From Rhodopseudomonas palustris (GTDB taxonomy: Bacteria; Pseudomonadota; Alphaproteobacteria; Rhizobiales; Xanthobacteraceae), in the NCBI GenBank assembly GCA_016215605.1, contig JACRJB010000014.1, positions 124,001 through 188,000 on the forward strand: 64,000 bases of DNA. The letters are read 5' to 3'. Both the position numbers and the translations under genes were made by a program. Shown here piece after piece: positions 27,110-35,286 of this stretch. Position 1 is the stretch's first letter. Each line of letters opens with the position of its first letter. The notes under the pieces are model-generated. The model had not been told where the DNA came from, searched no databases, and saw only the letters and a program-made list of their open reading frames with translations.

Positions 27110-28021
27110 TCACGTCCTCCGCTGCGGATCGAAGATGTCGCGCAGGCCGTCGCCGAGCAGGTTGAAGCAAAACACCGCGGTCATCAGCGCGAGGCCGGGG
27201 AACAGCGCGATCCACCATTCGCCCGACACCATGAAGCTGGCGCCCTCGGCGACCATGATGCCCCATTCGGCAGTCGGCGGGCGGACGCCGAGGCCGATGA
27301 AGGACAGGCCGGCGGCGTTGAGGATGGCGTAGCCCATCGTCAGCGACATCTGCACGATCATGATCGGCATGATGTTCGGCAGGATGTGCACCAGCAGGAT
27401 CCGCATCTCGCTGTTGCCCGACAGCCGCGCCGCCATCACGAAGCCGGCGTCGCGGCGGACATTGGCTTCGGCGCGGGCGACGCGGGCGTAGAGCGGGAAG
27501 TTGACGATCGCGGTGGCGATGATGATGTTCTGCACGGTGTTGCCTAGCGCCGCGACGATGCCCATCGCCAGCACGAACAGCGGGAACGCCATGATGGTGT
27601 CGGCGATGCGGCCGACGATGCGGTCGGTCCAGCCGCCGAAGTAGCCGGCGGCGATGCCGGCGAGCCCGCCCATCAGGAAGACCAGCGCAACGGACGCGAC
27701 CGCGATGAAGACGTCGAGCCGCGTGGCGACCACGACGCGGCTGAAGATGTCGCGGCCGAGCTGGTCGGTGCCGAACCAGTGCGCCGCCGAGGGCGGCTTC
27801 AGTGCCTGCGCGGTGTCGCTGGCGAGCGGATCGTAGGGCACGATGTAGGGCCCGAACAAAGCGGCGAACACGATCACCACCAGCAGCCCGAAGGCGAAGG
27901 CGGTGACGCGGTTGTCGCCGAGCACGTAGCGGGTGTGCGCGATCATCTCGCCGAGCCCGGAGCGGCGCGCGGGCTTGGCCGGTGGGGCGGATTCGCTGAT
28001 CGGAGGCGCGACGCTGCTCAT
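27110..28021 (-). CDS. ABC transporter permease, DppC/OppC-like
   Basis: This permease of about 303 residues has an N-terminal membrane segment, a periplasmic loop with HWFGTDQLGRDIFSRVV (a hallmark of DppC-type proteins), then five membrane segments and the EAA loop AARLSGNSEMRILLVHILPN. Three in-frame ATGs lie at 28030, 28027 and 28021; AAGGA spacing favours 28021. It overlaps or abuts the DppB-like stop. Together with the fused ATPase it forms a peptide/nickel-type importer. Confidence 0.92.
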   Translation of the reverse strand: MSSVAPPISESAPPAKPARRSGLGEMIAHTRYVLGDNRVTAFAFGLLVVIVFAALFGPYIVPYDPLASDTAQALKPPSAAHWFGTDQLGRDIFSRVVVATRLDVFIAVASVALVFLMGGLAGIAAGYFGGWTDRIVGRIADTIMAFPLFVLAMGIVAALGNTVQNIIIATAIVNFPLYARVARAEANVRRDAGFVMAARLSGNSEMRILLVHILPNIMPIMIVQMSLTMGYAILNAAGLSFIGLGVRPPTAEWGIMVAEGASFMVSGEWWIALFPGLALMTAVFCFNLLGDGLRDIFDPQRRT

Positions 28022-28026
28022 GCTCA

Positions 28027-29040
28027 TCATCCTTCCAGCCGCACGCGCGGATCGATCACGCCGTACAGGATGTCGATCAGCAGATTCAGCAGCACATACA
28101 TCACCGCCATGGTGAGCACGAAGCCCTGCACCGGCGCGAAGTCCGAGGCGATCAGCGCCTCGACCGCGTAGGAGCCGATGCCGGGCCAGGCGAACACCTT
28201 CTCGACGAGCACATTGGCGCCGAGCAGGAACGAGAACACCATGCTCAGTGTAGTGAGCACCGGCAGCATCGCGTTGCGAAAGGCGTAGGTCATCGTCACC
28301 TTGGTCGGCGACAGGCCGCTGGCGCGCGCCGTGCGGACGAAGTCCGACGACAGGATCGCCAGCATCGAGGCCCGGGTCATGCGGGCGATCGGCGCCAGCG
28401 AGAAGATCGCCAGCGTCGCCGCCGGCAGCAGCAGCTGGCTCAATGCCGAGCGGAAGGTCTCGAGATCGCGCGCGAGCAGGCTGTCGATCAGATAGAAGCC
28501 GGTGACGGTCGTCGGCGCCGAGTAGAACACGTCGAGCCGGCCGAGCGGAGCGGGCGACCAGCCGAGCTTGAAGTAAAACACATAGACCAGCAGCAGGCCG
28601 GTGAAGAACACCGGCAGCGACACGCCGGCCGTGGTTGTCACGCGGCAGAGGTGGTCGATCCACGACCCCGGCCGGGTCGCCGCCATGATGCCGAGCGGGA
28701 TCGCGATGACCACGGCGAGTGCGAGCCCCAGCAACGTCAGTTCGGCGGAGGCGGGCAGGCGGTTGCGGATTTCGGTCGCGACCGGCTGGCCGGTCGTCAG
28801 CGATTGGCCGAGATCGCCCTGGGCGAGCTCGGTGGTGTAGCGGACGAACTGCTCGGCCAGCGATTTGTCGAGCCCGAGCTTCTTGCGGATCTGCTCGATC
28901 GCTTCCTTGCTGGCGGCGGGCCCGGCGAAATACGCCGCCGGATCGCCGGGCAGCGCCCGGGTCAGCAGGAAGGTGACGATCACCACCCCGATCAGACTCG
29001 GGATCGCGAACATCAGGCGCTTGCCGATCATGGTGAGCAT
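28027..29040 (-). CDS. ABC transporter permease, DppB/OppB-like
   Basis: This permease of 337 residues has the N-terminal segment RLMFAIPSLIGVVIVTFLLT, the DppB pattern LPGDPAAYFAG and the EAA loop ARASGLSPTKVTMTYAFRNA. About six membrane segments are visible. It pairs with the DppC-like protein encoded next. A palindromic repeat of 98 bases separates it from the binding-protein gene. Confidence 0.93.
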   Translation of the reverse strand: MLTMIGKRLMFAIPSLIGVVIVTFLLTRALPGDPAAYFAGPAASKEAIEQIRKKLGLDKSLAEQFVRYTTELAQGDLGQSLTTGQPVATEIRNRLPASAELTLLGLALAVVIAIPLGIMAATRPGSWIDHLCRVTTTAGVSLPVFFTGLLLVYVFYFKLGWSPAPLGRLDVFYSAPTTVTGFYLIDSLLARDLETFRSALSQLLLPAATLAIFSLAPIARMTRASMLAILSSDFVRTARASGLSPTKVTMTYAFRNAMLPVLTTLSMVFSFLLGANVLVEKVFAWPGIGSYAVEALIASDFAPVQGFVLTMAVMYVLLNLLIDILYGVIDPRVRLEG

Positions 29041-29098
29041 GAGGTGATACCCTCTACGGTCCGTTCGGTGCGAAAGGTCGCCGCATGTCGCGGCTCAC

Positions 29099-29196
29099 TC
29101 CCCTCCCCCTTGCGGGGAGGGGTCGGGGGTGGGGGTCCGCGAGCACTGGGCCCGCGTCGCCCTCACCCCGCCCTCTCCCGCAAGCGGGAGAGGGAG
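29099..29196. repeat. Palindromic element, CTCCCCTCCCCC family
   Basis: The left part is CCCCTCCCCCTTGCGGGGAG with a G-rich flank, and the right part has CCCTCTCCCGCAAGCGGGAG. It is an imperfect inverted repeat between the binding-protein and DppB-like genes. It lacks the CGTCAT ends of the other elements. Confidence 0.75.
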
Positions 29197-29210
29197 AAGA
29201 GCGCTCACGC

Positions 29211-30830
29211 TCAGCCCTTCACCATCGTCCGGTAGTCGAGCCGGCGGTGGAACCAGTAGGCGAAGCCGCTGATGTTCTTTTGCATCGCGACGTTGAGATA
29301 GGGCTGGTACAGCGGGACGCGCGGGATGTCCTTGAACGCCAGATCGACGAAGCCCTTGACGTCGTTGTCGTAGGTCGGGATGTCGCCGGTCGCGGCGGCG
29401 ATGCGGGCGCTTTCGATCAGCTTGTCCATCTCCGGTGAGTCGTAGGCCATGGTGTTGAAGATCGACTTGCCCGAGTGGTAGCACCAATAGAAGAAGTACT
29501 CGGGGTAATCGAGCCAGCCGGAGAAGATGTTGACGTAGAGCGGCATCACCTTCTTGTTCAGCTCGGTGCGCCAGTTGGCGCCGGGGATCTTGTTGATGGT
29601 GCAGCGGATGCCGATCTGCGCCAGGCTTTCCTGAATCAGGATGCACATCGGCTCGTTGACGCCGGCGAAGCCGAGGTCGAACGACAGCGTGGTATCGAAG
29701 CCGTCGGCGTGGCCGGCCTCCGCCATCAGCGCCTTGGCCTTGGCGATGTCGGTGTTGTACTTGGTCGGCTGCGGCCATTTCACTTCGGTCGCCTTGTCGG
29801 CGGCGGCGCCGAACATCGGGTTGGCGAGGCCGAACATCACCGCATCGATGATCTTCTGATACGGCACCGCATAGGCGACCGCTTCGCGCACCTTGGGATT
29901 GTTGAACGGCGGATTGCTGACGTTCATGCCGAGATACTGGATGCCGTTGCTGATCGGCAGCGAGACGACGTTGATCTTGCCGTCCCGCTTCATCTCGGCG
30001 AAGTCCTGGTTCGGCAGCTCGTAGGAGATGTCGGCGTCGCCGCGTTCCAACAGGGCGCGGCGGTTGCCGGCCTGCGGCACCATGCGCCAGATCACGCGCT
30101 TGATCTTCGGCAGCGGGCCGCCGACCCATTTGTCGTTGCGCTCCATGATCACTTCGGTGCCGGCGGTCCACTTCACCACCCGATAGGCGCCGGAGCCGGC
30201 GGTGTTCTGCTTGGTGTATTCGAGGCCCCACGGATCCTTCTCGCTGGCGTTCTTCTTCACCAGCTCGGAATTGACGACGCAGGGCACGATCACCGCGAGA
30301 TCCGGGATCGTCAGCTTGTCTTTCTTGAGGAAATCGACCCGCACGGTGTGGTCGTCGACCACGACGAACTGCTCCGGCTTGGTCAGTGAGCCGGCGCTCA
30401 TCTGGAAGGTCGGGAAGCCGCCGACGCTGACGGCGCGGTCGAGCGACCACTTGACGTCCTTGGCGGTGACCGGCGTGCCGTCCTGGAAGGTGGCGTTCTT
30501 CTTCAGCTTGAAGGTCGCCGACATGTCGCCGACCACCATGTCTTCGGCGAGCTCGCCCTTGAACTTGTCCTTGTCGTAATACGGGACGCCGCCGGGGCCT
30601 TCCTTCATCTCGTGGGTGATCAGCCGGTCGTAACAGTTCCAAGACACCTCGTAGCCGGGCACGTTGGTGCCGACGCCGTGGATGTCGAGATTGTTCGGGC
30701 CGCTCTCCGAGACGACCAGCAGGGATTCGGAACGGGCGTCGGCCTTGGCGGCCGACCAGATCGCGGGCGCCGGAACCATGGCGCCGGCGGCAAGGGCGGT
30801 GGCGGATTTGAGAAAGTCGCGACGTTTCAT
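29211..30830 (-). CDS. ABC transporter substrate-binding protein, family 5 (DppA-like)
   Basis: This periplasmic receptor of 539 residues starts MKRRDFLKSATALAAGAMV, a twin-arginine-type signal. The family 5 body is recognisable by DGTPVTAKDVKWSLDRAV, GSGAYRVVKW and NPPFNNPKVREAVAYAV. The start at 30830 is preferred over an upstream one that would bury the signal. It heads the leftward run dppA-B-C-DF-atzG-E-H-gntR-atzF, so its ligand is probably the amide or ureide that AtzE and AtzF degrade, and not a peptide. Confidence 0.92.
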   Translation of the reverse strand: MKRRDFLKSATALAAGAMVPAPAIWSAAKADARSESLLVVSESGPNNLDIHGVGTNVPGYEVSWNCYDRLITHEMKEGPGGVPYYDKDKFKGELAEDMVVGDMSATFKLKKNATFQDGTPVTAKDVKWSLDRAVSVGGFPTFQMSAGSLTKPEQFVVVDDHTVRVDFLKKDKLTIPDLAVIVPCVVNSELVKKNASEKDPWGLEYTKQNTAGSGAYRVVKWTAGTEVIMERNDKWVGGPLPKIKRVIWRMVPQAGNRRALLERGDADISYELPNQDFAEMKRDGKINVVSLPISNGIQYLGMNVSNPPFNNPKVREAVAYAVPYQKIIDAVMFGLANPMFGAAADKATEVKWPQPTKYNTDIAKAKALMAEAGHADGFDTTLSFDLGFAGVNEPMCILIQESLAQIGIRCTINKIPGANWRTELNKKVMPLYVNIFSGWLDYPEYFFYWCYHSGKSIFNTMAYDSPEMDKLIESARIAAATGDIPTYDNDVKGFVDLAFKDIPRVPLYQPYLNVAMQKNISGFAYWFHRRLDYRTMVKG

Positions 30831-31188
30831 GCAAGGCGCTCCAGGGCACGAGGGGCAGGCTCTGGAACCAGGGTTCGCAAGCTTCGTGCCAGCGGCCATC
30901 GCGCGTGCGATTTTGAGCTAAGTTGATGTTATGTCTACTTCTTCGAGCGAAGCGATGCGTCCGGCGCGAAATCCGCAATGTCACTCATTGCATACAAAGC
31001 ATGGTCATTTGCTTAAATTATAAGCATTAATGAGAGGCTGCGACAGAGGGCGGCGATCGTCGCGCTGCATCCTCTGGCTTCCGGCCAGCGCTCATATCCG
31101 ACGGTCGAAGCTACGGCCAGACACGCGAACGGCGGCGAGGAGGGCTCCCCGCCGCCGTTCGAAAGGTGCTGCATTTGGCAGTCGCAGA
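30831..31188. other. Promoter region of the transporter/atz-like operon
   Basis: No gene is seen in these 358 bases. The stretch 30900-31030 is clearly richer in A and T than its surroundings. It contains TTGCATACAA at 30988-30997 and the inverted repeat TGCTTA-AATTA-TAAGCA at 31010-31026, both possible regulator sites. The rest, up to the end of the small membrane-protein gene, shows nothing I can name. Confidence 0.5.
30988..30997. promoter_or_regulatory. Candidate FCD-GntR operator
   Basis: TTGCATACAA differs by one base from the symmetric TTGTATACAA-type site known for several FCD-family GntR regulators. It lies 158 bases before the DppA-like start, in the operon that encodes an FCD regulator. 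Confidence 0.35.
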
Positions 31189-31656
31189 TCAGTTCATCTT
31201 CGCCGTCTCGCTGCGCGGCGCAGCGGCGTAGATGACCTTGTCGGCGGCCGGCTTGGATTCGATCGCGACCGTCGGGCGCAGCAGCGGCCGATGGCTACGA
31301 TAGACTTCGAACGCGTACCAGGCGGCGACGGCCAGTGCGATCAGGCCGACCTGACTGGCCGGCAGGATCAGCGACAAGGCGATCAGCGCCACCGCGATGG
31401 TGCCCGCCTTCACGACGCTTTCGCTGTCGGTGAACATCGCGTTGAAGCGTTCCCAGTTCTCCCCCTTCCAGAACGGCGCGGTGAAGCGGTCGAGACCGAA
31501 CCGGGTCCACGCACCGCCGAAGCCGAGTTTGCGTGCCCACATCAAGTACAAGGAGCCCGCAAAGGCGAGCAGCGAAATCACGGCGCCGACCGGACCGGCC
31601 GCGTAGCCGATCACCACGACGAGCGCGGCAGTGAATGCAATGATCCGGTATTGCAT
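31189..31656 (-). CDS. Hypothetical membrane protein
   Basis: This 155-residue protein has two N-terminal hydrophobic segments (IIAFTAALVVVIGYAAGPVG and AVISLLAFAGSLYLMWA), an amphipathic middle with aromatic residues (FWKGENWERFNAMF), and two more hydrophobic stretches (SVVKAGTIAVALIALSLIL, VGLIALAVAAWYAFEVYR). The C terminus is basic and polar. I do not recognise a family. An AAAGGG site precedes the ATG, and a hairpin lies just before that site. It stands alone. Confidence 0.65.
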   Translation of the reverse strand: MQYRIIAFTAALVVVIGYAAGPVGAVISLLAFAGSLYLMWARKLGFGGAWTRFGLDRFTAPFWKGENWERFNAMFTDSESVVKAGTIAVALIALSLILPASQVGLIALAVAAWYAFEVYRSHRPLLRPTVAIESKPAADKVIYAAAPRSETAKMN

Positions 31657-31669
31657 CGGGTTACCCTTT

Positions 31670-31686
31670 CACCTGCTTTGCAGGTG
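31670..31686 (-). promoter_or_regulatory. 5' leader hairpin of the membrane-protein gene
   Basis: CACCTGC-TTT-GCAGGTG is a perfect 7-pair hairpin just upstream of the AAAGGG ribosome site of the gene starting at 31656, where it could influence translation or mRNA stability. A 12-base perfect palindrome, CTTTAGCTAAAG, lies further upstream at 31792-31803. The remaining sequence to 31924 holds nothing recognisable. Confidence 0.4.
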
Positions 31687-31924
31687 CCTTTCCAATTGAT
31701 TCGTTTGGCGGCATGAGCCGAGCAGAGTATGTGCTGAAATCTGTGAATTCACCGCAAAAATATTGACTGCTAATCGTTCGCGTGCCTAGCACTTTAGCTA
31801 AAGGTAATAGGATGTGGTAATCGCGGCGTTCAGCGCGAGGATGCGGCGACCTGTCGCGCTCACCGCTACAATGTCCCGGCCAGACTGGATTTTATTCGAA
31901 TGGAGGGCGAGCCGCGCCAGCGGC

Positions 31925-32194
31925 TCAGCGGTCGCTGCTCGCCGCCGCGGCATGTGTTCGCAGCGGCACGCTTTCCGCGGCCGCGATCTTGGCGTCCCTT
32001 AAGCGCTTGGCGTCGCGGCTGGCCATGAACGGCATGCCGAGCTTGCGCGCCTTCACCTGCACGGACGATCGCGCGCGTTTCAGCGCGGCCGCCGCCCGCA
32101 CGGCGGAGGCGCCGCTGGAGATCAGTTCCTTCAGGCGCTCGACCTGCTCATCGTCCCAGGGTCTGCAGGCATTGGATTTTGCGGACATCGGCAT
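31925..32194 (-). CDS. Small SANT/HTH-like DNA-binding protein
   Basis: This 89-residue protein contains WDDEQVERLKELISSGASAV followed by ALKRARSSVQVKARKLGM, the pattern of small GcrA- or Myb/SANT-like proteins common in Bradyrhizobium-type genomes, where the second helix resembles a recognition helix. The C-terminal tail is charged and probably flexible. AGGGA precedes the ATG at 32194. No neighbour points to its target. Confidence 0.6.
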   Translation of the reverse strand: MPMSAKSNACRPWDDEQVERLKELISSGASAVRAAAALKRARSSVQVKARKLGMPFMASRDAKRLRDAKIAAAESVPLRTHAAAASSDR

Positions 32195-32552
32195 CGTCGA
32201 CTTCCCTTGGTGTGAGCCCCGGTGCGGATGCAATCATCCGTCGGACCGGGCTGCGATCTGTTGCTATGCGTTCATTTCCAGCGGATCGGTCCAGCGCGGG
32301 CTCGAGGGCATCTGGTTTCCGATCAAGTGACCCGGTGGCGCTGCCCGCCGCTTGGGAGTTCTGCCGAACGTCCCGGACCTGCAATCTCCTCAACCAATCG
32401 CGCGTGCCCCGAAAAGTTCCATTGCGAGCTGCGGCACCTGCCCGCAGCGAAATGCAAGACTGTCGCAAACCTGTCATCCGCCGCCGATAGGTGGAGCGCG
32501 TGCAAGTGCGAAGGTCGTTTGGCTTCGCGATGCCTGCTCACCGGGAGAGATC
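32195..32552. other. Intergenic region without a recognised gene
   Basis: Short overlapping frames occur on both strands in these 358 bases, but none has a ribosome site or a plausible protein composition. The end supplies the CCGGGAGAGA ribosome site of the next binding-protein gene. I see no clear promoter or repeat. Confidence 0.5.
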
Positions 32553-33560
32553 ATGAAGGTTGCTCGTTTCGCCGCGGCGTTGCTCGCGCTGTCGCTGCTC
32601 GCCATCGCCCAGCCCGCGAGGGCTGCGGACGTGATCTGCTACAATTGTCCGCCGCAATGGGCGGACTGGGCGTCGATGCTGAAATCGATCAAGGCCGACC
32701 TCGGCTACGACATCCCGTTCGACAACAAGAATTCCGGCCAGGCGCTGTCGCAATTGCTGGCCGAGAAGAGCAATCCGGTCGCCGATATCGGTTATTTCGG
32801 CGTCAATTTCGGGATGAAGGCGAAAGCCCAGGGCGTCACCCAGCCGTACAAGCCGCAGCACTGGAACGAGGTGCCCGCCGGCCTCAAGGATCCGGACGGT
32901 GAGTGGACCGCGATCCATTCCGGTACGCTCGGCCTGTTCGTCAATGTCGACGCGCTCGGCGGCAAGCCGGTCCCGGCGTGCTGGAAGGACCTGCTGAAGC
33001 CCGACTACAAGGGCATGGTCGGCTATCTCGATCCGCCGTCGGCGGCGGTCGGCTACGTCGGCGCTGTCGCGGTCAATCTCGCGCTCGGCGGCAGCGACGC
33101 CGACTTCTCGCCCGCGATCGCGTTCTTCAAGGGACTGCACGCCAACGATGCGATCGTGCCGAAGCAAACTTCCTACGCGCGCGTGGTGTCGGGTGAAATC
33201 CCGATCCTGCTCGACTACGATTTCAACGCCTATCGGGCCAAATACACCGAGAAGGGCAAGTTCGCCTTCGTGATTCCGTGCGAAGGCTCGGTGGTGTTTC
33301 CCTACGTCGTCAGCCTGACCAAGGGCGCGCCGAACGCCGAGAAGGCCAAGAAGGTGATGGACTATCTGCTGTCCGACAAGGGCCAGGCGATTTGGACCAA
33401 TGCCTATCTGCGCCCGGCGCGGCCGATCGAGCTGCCCGAGGCGGTGAAGTCGAAATTCCTGCCCGACAGCGACTATGCGCGCGCCAAGAGCGTCGACTGG
33501 GCCAAGATGGAAGCGGCGCAGAAGGCGTTCACCGAGCGCTATCTGGCCGAGGTGCGGTGA
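32553..33560 (+). CDS. ABC transporter substrate-binding protein, Fe3+/thiamine-like
   Basis: This periplasmic protein of 335 residues has the Sec signal MKVARFAAALLALSLLAIAQ ending PARAA. The mature part (DLLKPDYKGMVGYLDPPSAA, AYLRPARPIELPE) matches the type 2 fold of iron, thiamine, spermidine and phosphonate receptors. A short pair YNCPPQW near the start of the mature protein is unusual. It heads an operon of two permeases, an ATPase and a metallophosphoesterase, which suggests a phosphorus-containing ligand such as a phosphodiester. Confidence 0.88.
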   Translation: MKVARFAAALLALSLLAIAQPARAADVICYNCPPQWADWASMLKSIKADLGYDIPFDNKNSGQALSQLLAEKSNPVADIGYFGVNFGMKAKAQGVTQPYKPQHWNEVPAGLKDPDGEWTAIHSGTLGLFVNVDALGGKPVPACWKDLLKPDYKGMVGYLDPPSAAVGYVGAVAVNLALGGSDADFSPAIAFFKGLHANDAIVPKQTSYARVVSGEIPILLDYDFNAYRAKYTEKGKFAFVIPCEGSVVFPYVVSLTKGAPNAEKAKKVMDYLLSDKGQAIWTNAYLRPARPIELPEAVKSKFLPDSDYARAKSVDWAKMEAAQKAFTERYLAEVR

Positions 33561-33585
33561 GGGATATGCTCTCACAGACAAGCCC

Positions 33586-33674
33586 GTCATGCCCGGCCTT
33601 GTGCCGGGCATCCACGGCTTGCAGCGCCAATCGGGAAGAAAGACGTGGATGGCCGGGACGAGCCCGGCCATGAC
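33586..33674. repeat. Palindromic intergenic element, GGGCTTGTCCC family
   Basis: The ends are GTCATG and CATGAC, with inner hairpins GCCCGGC-CTTGT-GCCGGGC and GGCCGGG-ACGAG-CCCGGCC. It is the sister of the element at 394-482. It lies between the binding-protein and first permease genes of one operon. Confidence 0.9.
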
Positions 33675-33680
33675 GAACTA

Positions 33681-34496
33681 ATGTCGCAACGATCGTTCTC
33701 GCTGGTCTGCCTGGCGCCGCTGGCGGTGCTGACCGCGGCGTTCTTCGTGCTGCCGATGGCCCGTCTGGTGGTCGTCGGCGCCGAAGGACCGCAGGGCCTA
33801 GCCGGCTATCTGGCGATCGTGCTCGAGCCGCGCTACCGCGCCACGCTGATCAACACCGTGCTGCTGGCGAGCGCGACCACGCTGGCGACGCTGGTGATCG
33901 CCACGGTCGCGGCGATCTTCCTGCAGCGGCATCGTCTCCCTGGCCGCGCGGTGCTGGTCGCGATGCTGACGTTTCCGCTGGCGTTTCCCGGCGTGGTGAT
34001 CGGCTTCCTGATCATCCTGCTCGCCGGGCGTCAGGGCCTGATCGGCGACGTCACGCGTCTGCTGACCGGAAGCAAGGTGGTGTTCGCCTATTCGATCTGG
34101 GGGCTGTTCCTCGGCTATCTGTACTTCTCGATCCCGCGCGTGATCCTCACCATCATGGCGGCGGTGCAGAAGCTCGATCCCGGCCTCGAGGAAGCCGCGC
34201 GCTCGCTCGGCGCCAGCCCCTGGGCGGTACAGCGCGACGTCGTGCTGCCGGCGCTGGGGCCCGCCTTCGTCGCCTCAGGCGCGATCGCGTTCGCCACCGC
34301 GATGGGGGCGTTCGGCACGGCCTTCACGCTGGCGACCAATATCGACGTGTTGCCGATGCTGATCTACACCGAGTTCACGCTGGCGGCGAACTTCGCCACC
34401 GCGGCGTCGCTGTCGGTCGGGCTCGGGCTGATCTCCTGGGCGATGCTGGCGCTGGCGCGCTCGCTCAGCGGCGGCACGGTCGCGGCGACCGGATAG
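33681..34496 (+). CDS. ABC transporter permease (first)
   Basis: This permease of 271 residues has six membrane segments and the EAA loop ARSLGASPWAVQRDVVLPAL, as in PotB/CysT/phosphonate-type systems. The start at 33681 (MSQRSFS) excludes a false leader (MDGRDEPGHD) that is translated repeat. Four bases separate it from the second permease. Confidence 0.9.
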   Translation: MSQRSFSLVCLAPLAVLTAAFFVLPMARLVVVGAEGPQGLAGYLAIVLEPRYRATLINTVLLASATTLATLVIATVAAIFLQRHRLPGRAVLVAMLTFPLAFPGVVIGFLIILLAGRQGLIGDVTRLLTGSKVVFAYSIWGLFLGYLYFSIPRVILTIMAAVQKLDPGLEEAARSLGASPWAVQRDVVLPALGPAFVASGAIAFATAMGAFGTAFTLATNIDVLPMLIYTEFTLAANFATAASLSVGLGLISWAMLALARSLSGGTVAATG

Positions 34497-34500
34497 TGCC

Positions 34501-35286
34501 ATGCGCGATCGCCTGATCTTCACCGCCCAATTGCTGTTCACGTTGCTGGTCGCGGCGTTCCTGGTGGTGCCGGCGTTGCTGTCGATCTCGGCGGGCGTCA
34601 CCGTCAACTACTTCCGCGGCATCTCGTCCGGCGTGACCCTGCAATGGGTCGTGCAGGTGTGGGACCTTTATGCCGACACGATCCTGCTGTCGTTCGTGAT
34701 TGCGTTTGCGACGCTGGCGGTAACCCTGATCGTCGGCGTGCCCGCGGCCTATGCGCTGCACGTGCGGGGCGGCCGGCTGTCGCGGCTGATCGAGGAGGTC
34801 ATCACGCTGCCGCTGGCGATCCCCGGCCTCGCCATCGCGCTGGCGTTGCTGCTGACCTATGGCGGCTTCGGCACGTTCCGCCGCTCCTGGCTGTTCATCC
34901 TCGCCGGTCATGTCGTCTTCACCATGCCGTTCATGGTGCGCTCGGTGATGGCGGTGTTCGCCACCATCGACGTCCGCACCCTCGACGAAGGCGCGGCCTC
35001 GCTCGGCGCAGCGCCGTGGCGGCGGTTCGTCGATGTCATCGTGCCGAATGCGATGCCTGGCATCGTGGCCGGCTCGCTGATGGTGGTGACGCTGTCGCTC
35101 GGCGAATTCAACCTGACCTGGATGCTGCACACGCCGCTGACCAAGACGCTGCCGGTCGGGCTCGCCGACGCCTACGCCTCGATGCGGCTCGAAGTGGCGT
35201 CGGCCTACACGCTGATCTTCTTCATCATGATCGTCCCGCTGCTGGTGGCGATGCAATTGCTGGCCGAACGGGAGCCGAAATCATGA
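34501..35286 (+). CDS. ABC transporter permease (second)
   Basis: This permease of 261 residues has six membrane segments and the EAA loop GAASLGAAPWRRFVDVIVPNAM, as in PotC-type proteins. The segment LGEFNLTWMLHTPLTKTLPVG is typical of the spermidine/2-aminoethylphosphonate permease group. Its stop overlaps the ATPase start (ATGA). Confidence 0.9.
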   Translation: MRDRLIFTAQLLFTLLVAAFLVVPALLSISAGVTVNYFRGISSGVTLQWVVQVWDLYADTILLSFVIAFATLAVTLIVGVPAAYALHVRGGRLSRLIEEVITLPLAIPGLAIALALLLTYGGFGTFRRSWLFILAGHVVFTMPFMVRSVMAVFATIDVRTLDEGAASLGAAPWRRFVDVIVPNAMPGIVAGSLMVVTLSLGEFNLTWMLHTPLTKTLPVGLADAYASMRLEVASAYTLIFFIMIVPLLVAMQLLAEREPKS

